Made by a program: the position numbers and the translations under genes
In this document: in pieces, positions 35,637 through 47,700 of the stretch
Layout of the letters: every line of letters begins with the position of its first letter
Numbering within the stretch: position 1 is the first letter of the stretch
Origin: Saccoglossus kowalevskii
Taxonomy: Eukaryota; Hemichordata; Enteropneusta; Harrimaniidae
DNA: 51,402 nucleotides
Assembly: GCF_000003605.2 (NCBI RefSeq)
Contig: NW_003151761.1
Span: 282,819 to 334,220, forward strand
Direction of reading: 5' to 3'
Notes under the pieces: model-generated
The model's database searches: none
What the model was told of the DNA's origin: nothing
Seen by the model: only the letters and a program-made list of their open reading frames with translations

Positions 35637-37798
35637 CTGAAATGTGAATAGCAACAAATTAAAGACTAAATATTGGACAGGTCGATATATATTTGTATAT
35701 ATTCATATTCATTAGCTTGTTCCTTGTGTCAAAAGGCACACGTTAGTAAGTAAATTGAACAATTAAATTTGAACAATAATTATTCATCTGTACGTCGTGA
35801 GAATGTTAACATATGTTATGTGTTGTTATGGTTATAGTATACATATTGATCATGGAGTGTATGGCTAAACAAACTGTGGTGACAACATGTCAATGGGAAC
35901 AATACGCTGTGTTGTACGGTATATCTGATACATGGTGACGATAATTAACTACAAAATGGTTATGTTACATTGTGGAGTTGACACAATGGACATAACTACA
36001 ATTATTAGGAAGGGTAAACTCTATAAATAAAAACATAATTTAACAGTAATTATTTTTGTATTATTTTTATATACCATTTCATAAATAAAGCCACAGCGTG
36101 TATGACACAAAATTGACACTTTACAAAAAAAAAATATGTGTAACCATGAGAGTCGGATCATTTTTTCCATGGATTTTTAACTCTTAGTACGTGTAACATT
36201 TCACCAAATTACTTAGTAAACAAAATAAAAAAAGCAATTTTTGACCCATTATCACAACAATAATATATATTTATGAAGTATATGTAAATGATCAGCTTTA
36301 ACTAAAAATGTCAATACACAAACTGAATAAATTAACAAATAAATAAATTATATATAATATCGATGAAAGCTTGGATTGAACTCCCGTGTGACCGAGTATT
36401 AGAGGCATTTTCAAAATTAATCCCACATTGAAGAATAGCCTTTTAAACAAGAATCAAGGCAACTAGTATTTATCGGCTATTCGAGATGCACAATATGAAA
36501 ACAATGTGACAGTATTGACGTTTATAATAATCACAGAAAATAAATTTGATTGTATATCTGTGGACTGCAGTATAATTTATTGCATAGCCCTCATCCACCA
36601 CCACCACCATAAATTAAATTTAAATTTGGAACAACAATAAATCCCGTCTGTTGATTACCCTGAGCATGTCAATGTCAATGCAATGTGATGATTATGCAAA
36701 GTAGGCAACTAGTATTTGGGAAATCAATTAAAAAATAATCAGGTTTTTAGTGTTCAAATGCAATAATTGTTTAAATACACGTGGAAAAATAGTTAGTTTG
36801 ATAATTATTGTTCAAGGATGTCAATCCAAATTCATTCAGGGTTGTGCATTATCCGCGTAAAATAAGAATGTGATGATTAATTTTTAAAGTATAATTTATG
36901 ATGCAAATTAGATAATTAGAAACAAATTTACTAAAACAGAAACAGCAGAACACAAACAACGGACGAAGTGTCTAACTGCGAATTATTAAAATTCGTGCCC
37001 AGGAATTAGCATTCTGGCTTTGTTACTTTGTTGATGTGACTATGTGTGGCTTGTCTCGAACCAACACAATCAATTGCACGGTAAGTGTGTAATAAACGGT
37101 TATTTTTTTCATTCATTGAATCTACTGTGTTGAATAACTCGTTGTCGAGTGGGTAGCCCTACCAGCAAATTGCGTGACAATATTCATGACAAATCATAGA
37201 AAGGTAATTAGGTGCTCCTCAATTAAAAGAAAAAAACTGGAAGCTAGGAATGCGCATTTTTTTAATAGTCTCTTCGAACTCTTATTCAGCCATAAAATGA
37301 GAGCAAAGATGCCATCTCTTGACTATAAGGTAGCTGAGAGTATTGTAAATAAACTCTACCATGATAGTCGTGGCAGAATTGAAAGTAATCAGTTTGTAGA
37401 AGGGTAGAGAGTGTTAGTGAAAAAAAAAAAAACTTGCACAATTTGAGCCAATATATAGAAATGACTTGTCCAATATTGTTAAATCAAAAGGAAGTGTGAT
37501 ATCAACTGTAAATAAACGACTGATACTAGTGACATTGCCTTTAATAAGGAGGTGGGAAGTGTAGAAATTTACGCACGTTAATCGAGTTATAACAGATGTG
37601 TATACTTGATGTCGCTTTCTCTGGTCAGAAACCATGAACTACTAACCCTCGATACACAATCTTAGTACGCAGAATTGGATGTTAAATATCGTATCAAGAT
37701 AGTAGTACATGTGCTGCGTACCCTTCCAATGAATTGCCTACTCATTATTTGCATTCGTTTTTATGCAATATTTCACATCCTCGCCAACAGAGGGCGTA
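35637..37798. other. Intergenic AT-rich region
   Basis: No gene recognised. A 77-codon plus-strand open frame at 37174-37407 has a weakly EF-hand-like DSRGRIESNQF ending but no second helix or context, and is not called. Confidence 0.55.
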
Positions 37799-37935
37799 AT
37801 TTCAAAATGGCTGCAACATTTTTTCAAACTTCCGTGTCTGTAGTTTCGTAGCTGCACCTAAACTGCATGTACCTTAGTTTAGAGCTTAGAAATTGCCTCG
37901 TATTGGTGGATGTTAGCCAGCTTAAGAGTTCGAAG
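37784..37935 (+). promoter_or_regulatory. Putative promoter and non-coding first exon of the DED-NHL gene
   Basis: ATTTCAAAATGGC (37799-37811) is YY1-like and is preceded by CCAACAGAGGGC, close to a CTCF core. A consensus donor GAAG|GTAAGT follows at 37936. The same block and a donor recur about 900 bp upstream of the paralogue start. The transcription start is inferred. Confidence 0.45.
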
Positions 37936-38737
37936 GTAAGTTGCATGTGACGTGCAGTTTGAATCAGTAAGCCATGAACAGGTAGTCGGTTAATTAACTG
38001 GCCGGAATAGTGTCGAAGTTAGCCCTGGATCCACGGCGTTGTCGGGGTGGGCGTTATTTACATTCAGACGCGTTTTAATATACAATTCATACCACTTTGT
38101 TCCTCTCTGTGAAATACAATGCCGAAGTCGTTATAAATTCACTATCGGTGATGATTTATATTTAAAAACCATAGGGCATTCAAGGTGCTAGTCGTGTCGA
38201 GCACAATATTGTCTGTGTGTGAGGTGTAAATACATAAATGGTAGGATTAATTTCACTTCGCAAGTATGAAACCATATTATTTGCTATTTATATCATAACA
38301 TTTATAACAACTAAAGATTCGTGACCGACTAAAAATAAAAAAACATACTCCTTGAAAACTCAACTAAGTAATACAATATTTATTATATAAATATTTATTA
38401 TATAAATATTTTAATTCTTAAACAAGAATAATTTTAGCAATAATGTTATTGAAGTCAAATCTTACATATGTTCATTCTTCTTTGAATTCAAGACAACAAA
38501 TTGATCCTGATATTATTTGAATTGTATTGCCGGATTCTGCTCATTCATGTAATTTGGCAACTTGAGAACTTTGATTTTGTAAATTTTGTGTCGATGAACG
38601 TGATTAATCGGGTATTGCATGGTCGTTCATGTAATATTCTCCATATATTATGTATTTTATAGTTTAAACATATACGAATATATGTTCGAAGGTAGTATAT
38701 TATCCTAATATTATAATAAATACAACAAGAGTTCAAG

Positions 38738-39580
38738 ATGAGTACATCGACAAGTGAAGATGATGATGTGGATCCTTTTGATATTTTTATTGAGGAGATA
38801 GGCGCAGAAATAAATGATGGTATGTTATGGTATGAATTTTAAGATTTTAGACAATAGTTAATATTATTTGTATCAGGTTACCCTGCATTGATTAATCTTA
38901 TTCCAGTTGATATTCAAGCCAAGTTTATTTAGTTTAAGTGTCAGATAATATACTTCCAGACTAAGCATGTTATAAAATCACACTCTCCCGAATCTGTTGC
39001 TCACTATTTCACTATATTCATACATTTATTATATTACTAACTTTTTTATTACTTACTTTTATTCCCAGTAACAAAAACATAGCTACAGTTAATGGTTACT
39101 GTGTGTAGACGCATACCTGCTAAAACACAAACAAAAATCAATTTTGTTTTCTTTAACAATTTGTAAAAAGTAGGCATTTAGAGTTACAATATTTTTTGTA
39201 AATATATAAAACTTAATGAATAAGGGTCCGAAGCGTCGGGATGATTTTAATAATTAATTAAATTAAGACAAAGATTGTCATATATTGCATACATATGACT
39301 GCACTACATTTGTTATTTTTTTCAAACACTAATTTATGCAAGTTATTTATATAATTTATAGCTGCATTTCGGATCATGAAACGCCTATCTCAGCGCAAAT
39401 TGAAAATACAGAAGAAACTCGAGTCCATGAAAGACCCATCAGAACTTATACATGCACTTGTAGAAGCTAAAGTAATATCAGAGAATAACTTGAGCTTTCT
39501 GTCGAAAATATTAAAAGTGGCACGAAAAACAAACCTCGCCGAGAGAGTAAGTGAATATCAAGCCCGGCACTGTGGTAAAG
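38738..39580 (+). CDS. Death effector domain, exons 1-2 of copy A
   Basis: Exon 1 supplies DPFDIFIEEIGAEIND (helix 1) and exon 2 FRIMKRLSQRKL, DPSELIHALVEAKVI, NLSFLSKILKVA and NLAERVSEYQ (helices 2-6). The pattern follows FADD and caspase-8 DEDs, with the hydrophobic helix 1 and the L-x-x-L-L-x-x helix 5. The RxDL motif reads RKTNL, so the charge triad is altered. Confidence 0.85.
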
Positions 39581-42500
39581 GTACGTGTTTATATGGTACA
39601 TTGTTTCTCGTGACATGTGACATTATAATACGGTTTTATATCTACCAACAATGTTGACATTACATTTATGTTGATATTGACACTATGGTGTGTCATTAAG
39701 ATCAAAATTAAAACCATATTCAAATTTAAAATATGTGAATTTAAAGTATGTGAATTAATTGGGCAGTTAAATTAAACATGAGGATTTAACATTTAAGTAT
39801 TTAAGCGAAATACAAGATAACAAGCAACATGTGAACTCGGTATTGACCCGCTCATTCAATCATATATTTTTACTGTTACTGAGATATCAAAGTCAGCTTA
39901 GCGATAATGGAAAACACATAGACAATTATCGAATAAGAACGTAAAACAATTTCGATAAAAAACATCACATCAATATTATTATTGTTATATATTATTATAC
40001 ATCTGTCACCGTAACGCTATAAGTTGTAGCGTGCCGTAATTTTGCGGTGTTTTACGGAGTATTTTCATTCTACTATATTAGGAAATGCGAATTCCAAATA
40101 TGGAATGTTTACGCGCGTAAGCGTCCTCTAATCATGAAAAACAAACATGGCTGCCACTAGGGTTTGACCGGACTCCACACAAAGAAGTTGCTGATTCTGT
40201 TCCAAACTTTTTGGATTTCGGCATTCCCATGATGTATCCTTGAAAGAAAAAGATGTGTAAAAATAAGGTTACTAGTATTACGAGGATACCTCAAAGTTTG
40301 CACTCAGGCAGTACGTCATCGCATCAACCTCTGCTGCGCGTCGGTCGATACTCCCGCTGTACTGTCTTCGTATATCATTTGTGGTATCCTCGTAATAGCC
40401 TCATAATATAGACGCAATGTACATTTTATGATATATAATTTGTTTGCAGGCGAGGAGAGAAAGCGTAGAAATTCAGATGCTGGTGTCTCGTACAATAGGC
40501 GATACATGGGTTAGTATATAATTATCGTTCGCTGTGTTTTTTATTGGAAAATAATTTAAATGCCCAGTAAACAATGACAAATTTATTATTGTTTTTATTT
40601 TAGACATTCCAGTTCCGGTTACGTTGGACAAAGCGTCAATAAAAGACCAAACACTCTATTTTGCTTTGGTAAATGTATTTAACCACACCATAGAAGAAAT
40701 TGCAAAAAGTGATATCAGACTATGCAAAAAAATGAGGCTTAGACAGAAAGCTGTCAAAGATCTTGAGGTTGGTCTAGTGAGACTCAAAATATCGTCTGTC
40801 ATACTCATCATACGCTGCTGGAGTTTGAAAGGATTGCGATCATTCCGAACTAGTCTGAAGACTGGGAAGCTGGAGATTCTCTTAACTGATATTCTTGTAT
40901 CAGATGAGATGAAAGCAATGGCAGAATATAGAGGTGTTACACTACGAATATCTGCGAATGTAGATCCTGCTCATCTAGACAGGGCTGAGAGATATTTTAA
41001 AGGTAATTGGTGAACGTCATTTTTATGAATATATATAATTCATTGTAAAGAGACAAATGGGGAGAATAAAATAATAAAAAGAGCAATAACCCCCCCCCCC
41101 TTCCCAGAGGTGGATATACTACCAGATATTGCACAGTTCGTGGCATAAATACACGAGCCACATGTGAGTGCATATGTAGAGTGAATTGTGCAATATCAAG
41201 TGGTATGTCCAAATGCGGCGGTGGCTTGTTGGTATTATATTAGATCAACATATTTTTATTTCGAAGTTGAACTTGGCAAGAACTGGCCATTTCGAATAGC
41301 TTTCGAAGCCTTTTTGTAGAATGTCGTCTGTTCATATCATTGGTTTAATAAAAATGAGCCCCATTATACGGATGATAAGCACATTTATTCTCACACTGTA
41401 AGTAAGAGATCATCACAACAAAAGGTTTCATTATCCGCGCAAACAAATGCATTCTGTTTTCCATTGACATAATAACGTTTTTGACGGTAAACAACACGGC
41501 AGTACCAATTTCAACAAAAGCTAAATTAAGCATGAATAAATGTACACTGTGCCAATATATTTGAATTGTCAATGTGGAATCTAAATTTACTCTTTTTTTT
41601 AATATAATATTTTTGTGACTTATACTGACATTTACCGGACCACTTAAAAATGAAATAATTACTCTACATTTTTTCTGCATTGTCTTCACTTTTTCGTTGT
41701 TTTGTTGTTGCTCAATGATGCTAGAGTCATTTTCATTGAAGCCTGTAAATCGTGTTTTTGGTTTGTCATTGATGAATTTCTCAGTTTCTCAGGAAACCCT
41801 GCTCGGGTAGCTCTCGTACATCACATTTTCAAACGACAAAGATAGCGCAAAATAATGCAATAGTATTATATGAAATATACATGTAATGATATTAATATAT
41901 TCGTTCCAAAATTTCTCGATAACTATATGCACTTGTAAACAAACTTGTATTTATATTCTGGGTCTCTAAATAACATAATAGTAGATTATGCTACATTCAG
42001 CCATGGCTTGCATAAATTATATCTGGCTCTTATTCCATAACAATAATGTATTCAAAGCATACATTGTACACTGATATAATTATACATACATAATATTTAG
42101 CTAGAATTCACCAACAAATTTAATTATGTGTGTAACTATAGTTTCATCACTTTTAAGATGAATCGTTTGATTATTTTCCTTTGCTCTTTAGATACAATTG
42201 AAGAATCGATGCTCTTCAATAGTATTAAGACAACAACGGTTGGATCTGAACAGGTTGATTGCAGTATGGCATTACCCAGTTACTTGAATCTACAATCTAT
42301 GACGTATCCATCAAAAGCGAATTTACAATCATTTCGCAAGTCACTGTATTTATTACAACAGGAAAGGGCGAATATGAGAAAGTTTAAGCATGACATTGCG
42401 AAAACACTCAGATGTCATGAATCACAGCTGGCTGAGAAAAACAAACAAATTGAAACTCTTAAAAAGGCCAATGAAAATCAGTCGAGTGAAATAACACTTC

Positions 42501-44721
42501 TGGAAAACAGAATTAAACGAGGACCCTTGTTGTCGGAATATAAGGTAACATTTGTCCAGAAAATTGTATTTGAATAATTCGTAATACACGTCAGGACAGA
42601 TAATTGCACAATGAGAACTCCATAAAAGTGAATTTGCCTTGTTTTAAATTGAAAAAAAAAAAATTATTTAAATAAATAAAATAATATTTATTAATATATA
42701 CCGGCCAAATGATCGAAACCACGAGTATGATTTCATACAGTACTTGAGAGAGTGATACAAAGCAGTGAAGAGGTAAAACATGTGTTGACTTTGCTGCTGA
42801 GTAGTCAGTGTTAATGTATGGTTAAAATGGGGGAATTATGCTGAGTTTTAAAGGCCGTGGGTCACTATTGTCTAAATATTGTTGTTATAGAAAAAGATTC
42901 TGTAAGTCTGAGATCAATAAATAAAGACGCTACAAATGCCAATAGGGAGTTATTTCGTGTTTAGCCATTACTTTCCATCTAACTGCACATCGAACAGATG
43001 TGGCAGAATCATTTTTTATTTTGAATTTTATATTATGTAGATGTGTGTGTTATGTTGATTTTTTATGTAAAGCCTCAGTTATGAATGAAAATCTGTAATT
43101 TTCATTTTTTTCTCTTCAGCGTACATCTCCATCACAGAGCAAATACATCTTACAAGGTAATTTTACTCATAACGTCAGACAATCAGTATTAAGTGGAAAA
43201 AGCTGTCTACCGACATTTTTTTGCATCATAGCTTGAATGTTGAATTAAACTGTGTAGATAGGTGATTTTATTTTGTAGGTAGGTGTTTTCAATCCTTTGG
43301 GTTTGATTCATTATAGTGGGTAGTTTATTTCTATTGATTTCAATACATTGATTCTTGTTCATTGTGTTGTGTGGCTTCGTTTCATTGATTTCTTCATTCA
43401 AAAATGCCTTTGGTTAATTGGTGTTGTTTAATTATGAGATTTCAATCTATTGATCCATCGATGCAGCTTGTTTTATTGAAATTGTTTTGATCATATATAT
43501 TCGATGCGTTGTAATAAGTGGCTTCGATCTATTTTTTTTTTATCAGTTCATTGCATTATATGCGTTCGATATATTTGCTTTGTTTCATTGCAGTAGTAGA
43601 TTGCTTCAATACATTAATGTTGATCCATTTATTTTGGTGACTTTTATTCATTGTTGATGATCCATTGCATTGGATACCTGTTGCTTCTTGGTGTTGGTCC
43701 ATTGTTTTTTGCGTGTTCTAATCTAGTAGTTTTGCTGCCACGAATTGATGTTGATTCATAGCATTATGTGGCGTTAATGCATTGTGGCTGATTCATTCTA
43801 TTAGGTGGCTTCATTCCATTGAATTATTAGTTAGGGACTACATGTTAATAAAGTGCATTTAATATCACATAAACTAATTCAATTTCTACTTTTATTTTTG
43901 CTAGGTATCCAAATTAACCATACTAAAATTATTATGGATACTGACTGGGAATCACTGAAGTGGCTAACTGCAATTACCATCAACCACTTAGGAGAGTTAG
44001 TCGTGGTTGACACGATAAATTGTCATATTCAGATTCTAGACTGGAGTGGATGTAGAACTGTATTAACCTTCGATTTTTATGGACAATCTACAATATGTGA
44101 CGTTGCAGTCTCCAGTCATGGATTATATTACATAACTGATTCCAGACACAACCAGATAATAGTGTGTAGAGATGACAATAAGGTAATAAACACGTTCCCT
44201 GTACCCGGTGTCATCAAACCACGTGGCATCACTCTGACCAATGATGGTAAACATGTACTGGTGACTGATCACCAAAGCTATAAGCACAGCGTTAAGAATA
44301 CACCGTAGATGGCGTGTTTGTATCACAGTATCAACCAACAGGAGATCTAGAGCTCAGCTACCCGCGCTATATTGCCGTAAATAGTATGGATCAAGTAATC
44401 GTGTCTGACGATCTTAATTATCGTATCCAAATATTGAACTCTGAATTTAAGCTCATTGATTCAATTCTTTGTATAAACAGTGATGGTCAAAACTATTTCC
44501 CAACTGGATTAAGTATTGATGATATGAACAATATCTATGTTTGTAATCATCACAATGACAGAATTGTGGTTTACAACAGTCAGTTAACATATGTAGATAG
44601 TATTGTAGTTGATTATCCAAACGGAATTGTTGTTAGAAAAGATACAACAATGACAATTATAGCAGTCACGTCACGTGACACAGTCAAGGTCATATATGGA
44701 GACAATACCTATATGACCTGA
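38738..44721 (+). CDS. DED - TRADD-N-like - coiled coil - NHL protein gene (copy A)
   Basis: Seven exons: 38738-38819, 39362-39580, 40450-40509, 40604-41002, 42192-42544, 43120-43156 and 43905-44721; junction phases 1,1,1,1,0,1 are all compatible. The product is about 655 residues: an acidic start MSTSTSEDDDVDPF, a death effector domain (residues about 13-100), a basic linker ERKRR, a TRADD-N-like domain (about 120-250), a coiled coil with many Lys/Glu (about 295-370), and six NHL blades to the C terminus. The start is fixed by conservation of exon 1 in copy B. An apparent one-base deletion near 44297 shifts the frame inside blade 3; both sides are otherwise conserved. A cytoplasmic death-fold adaptor is inferred; ligand and partners are unknown. 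Confidence 0.85.
39991..40053. repeat. Dispersed repeat, copy in intron 2 of the DED-NHL gene
   Basis: Matches 29901-29964 with several substitutions and a two-base gap. Confidence 0.7.
40604..41002 (+). CDS. TRADD N-terminal-like domain, exon 4 of copy A
   Basis: A 399-nt phase 1-1 exon. The segment SVILIIRCWS, then LRSFRTSLKTGKLEILLTDI, then VTLRISANVDPAHLDRAE, parallels recalled human TRADD (a QLRFCG strand, GRFLRAYREGALRAAL helices, a PLQLELRAG strand). Identity is low, but the strand-helix-strand order, the FR...G-x-L motif and the exon limits agree. It could be another alpha-beta domain. Confidence 0.6.
41109..41212. repeat. Imperfect inverted repeat (hairpin) in intron 4
   Basis: Arms 41109-41139 and 41183-41212 pair with about five or six mismatches around GATATTGCACA / TGTGCAATATC. 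It is a small fold-back element or a hairpin RNA candidate. Confidence 0.7.
43200..43845. repeat. Decayed minisatellite in the intron before the NHL exon
   Basis: A T/G-rich stretch in which GTGGCTTC, TTGATTCATTG and ATCCATTG-type words recur irregularly at about 40-60 bp spacing. Too diverged to set a clean unit. Confidence 0.55.
43905..44721 (+). CDS. NHL six-blade propeller exon, frameshifted
   Basis: The blades begin near TAITINHLGELVVVDT, DVAVSSHGLYYITDS, PRGITLTNDGKHVLVTD, PRYIAVNSMDQVIVSDD, PTGLSIDDMNNIYVCNH and PNGIVVRKD, the P-x-G-I/V-x-V...VxD pattern of NHL repeats. The first frame stops at TAG 44306-44308. The rest continues one frame over, where TVDGVFVSQY resumes the blade. One missing base in AAGAATAC would account for it: a true allele, a young pseudogene or an assembly error. 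The exon ends with TGA at 44719-44721. Confidence 0.85.
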
Positions 44722-47700
44722 CTATTGCCCAGGAGTGAATGTATGCCAGATTCTGGTAGACTGAAGTAACATAACAATTGCCTAAAGAGTATTAGAGATA
44801 TAGCTTATGCTACATGGAAGAAAACATGGCTTTTCTTAGAGAACAAAATATAGATTTTCCAGCAGACGAAAACATAGTACGCACCAAACCTATACTAAAT
44901 TAATAGTCTATGATTGTTTCTACAATTGTGTTTTCATAGAATATTAGATACAATATTGAAGAATGTCTTTGGTAAGTATTGGTAAGTCCCAATCACATGA
45001 TGTGATGATTAATTTCACATGTTTGTATCACAATATGAGTTGCAAGACATACTATATTTACAAATACATATTTCAATGTTTCAATATGCAACTGTGTCAA
45101 GGATAAATTTGGGTAACTTGTTTTCTATTTTATTGTATAAAGTTTAGCATTTGTTTGTATTTAGTGTTGTTTCTTCGTGTACCTATGGTATCTATCTATG
45201 TGTCCAAAATAGAGGATTAAAGTATTCGTTAATTTACTTATATTGGTCGATGTCTCGTATTTATTTGTTTTATTGGCAAAATATAAAGAGAAGGTCGTTC
45301 TTTGTTGAATAATGGTAGCAGATTGCAGAGTAAAGTTGAGGTGAACTCCTAAATGTTGTTTGACAGTACAGCAAATTTAACCAAGCGCAATTGGGTTTGG
45401 TTATATTTGCGATAATGGGATCATGAAATATGTCCAGACGGAAAGAGGTCAACCACAGCTGGCGTACAAGTGATAATAAAAGAAATGCGATATTTATATG
45501 GGGCCGCCATCTTGAATACGACATAAAACTAAATAACAGACAAGTTGAGAAGGGCATTTTTCAGATTCCTACAAATCAGTACCAAAATACCAATATTTTA
45601 CAACCAAATATTCCGTTTGGGCAACATTAGGCCAACCGCTAACGAACACCTAATTACACGAAGAACATAGAACACTTTCCTCGGGTATTTGAATCAATGA
45701 ACGGAGGAGGTTCCTACGACTGTGCACTTTATTTTTCTCTTCACTCAGTTTTGAGCTCGATTTTATTATTTGTATTTGCTAAGCTGTGTTAGGTGTGAAA
45801 TATGTATCACTAATATTTTAATTTCGAGTGAGATGTGTAATAAAGATAGCAAACTGCAGGATACATTAGAGACAACTAGATTATTTCTACCATTATCTTG
45901 AGGAAATTTGCATCATTCTTACTTATATATTTGGTTTGTTTCTTGTAACACATTTCTGTTATACGTTGAATGTTGAATGAATATCAGGAAATTTAATTTG
46001 TTTTCAATTTCATTTTATTACATTGCTAATTATTATTTTTATGCTGGAGTTTTGGGAAATGGGAGACGTCCAGTCACTATTTTGTGACATTTGTGGCTTA
46101 TTCGCAATTTACATAAAATGGCGGGAGGGTCAATTTCTAGATATTGCTCCGCTGCCATTGGAACAATCAGCCAAGTATATCCCGAGAGAACACGTGTTGT
46201 AATAAATCTGATTTGTGTGATATATGTTATTAACTCTGCAAGTTTTGCTGAACATTGTTTTACTAGTTTATATTGCATTATTGGAACTACTATTTAAAAT
46301 TAAAATATTCTCAAATGTAGTTCGAGGTAGATTACTTCTAAGGAAATTGAACATATAATTCACCGCAATTTGGGAATAGAATCTCATTCGGCAATGTTAG
46401 GGTAGGAAACTTAATATTGCACCCTTTTTGTGAGCGGTGATCTGCGCATCAATCAAAGTCGCCATCTTCGTTAATATGTGACATATATCCCACCGAAACT
46501 CAGACATTGAAAAGAAAAGATTTTTTTGTGAAAGAAGAAAAGAATTTTCAACTTCTGTTTTATCTTCTGTAATCTAACGTTAGCAATTCACTTACCAAAA
46601 TACAGAGTTTCTGGTGTGTGAACAAACAAACCAGACATTGTGCGCGTATTGATATAAGTGTGAAACATCTGAGTGATTAACAACATATGTGTCGTATGAA
46701 CTAGTATTTCCTTTTCACATTGTCTTTTAATTTGTATTTAGAAATTTATGTAACTTTCATATTTTTTATCTTTTTGAAACCTTACTGCTGTACTTTCGCA
46801 AGTCGATGCTGTATCAATAAGTATTCTATAATAAAACTGAGTAATATGTTGATATGACTGGAAAATTCATTTGCAATTTGACCCCCGTTTAATTTGTGAC
46901 GATTTATTCATCAACATAAAAACCAAAATAAAATCCGAGACCACGAAACAGTCGTATTATATATACCCATTATCGTTGTACTTGGCAATAACAGAACTTT
47001 GTACAATACAGTGTGACAACGTTCTACATTTATAGTAGAAGTGCATTTATGCATACTGGCTGAAAGTGTTCTTACGAGATATAAATCATGCTCTGTGGAT
47101 AGTTGAGTACCACTGAAGGCACTGCCAGTCCATGGTCTGCCAGACCCAAATAAAATCATTACATACTCCAGGGGTACCATAGTGAGGGCACTCAAGAACG
47201 TGAACACAATAATCGAGTAATGTGAAAATGAATGGAGCGTCGAGGATAAAAACACTATTGTCGAGAAAAATAAACACACAGTCGAGCATGAAAACACTGT
47301 AAGAGAGAGAAAAATGTGATGTATTATGGGTAATTTAAAATGGCTGGAGATGTCGGGTGAGTAACAATACCTACTGCTTATTTTTAAATTTACAAATCAA
47401 AGTATGCAAATCAATATCATTACCAAAATACCCCCACACTATGTTCAGCATGAATTGGGTAATTTTGTTACACTTCGAATAGTAATATCAAAACTGATGT
47501 GATTCTAGTTTTGATGTTCCAAATCATGATATACACTGCATGGCTTTGTGGTATATGCAATACGAGTTATATAAATTTTCTATTTTAGTGTAATATGTTA
47601 AATGTGTATATTTCTATTTTGCTTGTGGTTTTGAAATTATTGAATTTTACTTTTTATGAATATCATTACAATTTTGATAAATATTGAGTCAAAAAATGAA

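Noticed and set aside
37174-37407. 77-codon open frame with an EF-hand-like end
   Set aside because: Only a weak partial loop, with no second helix, partner hand or splice context.
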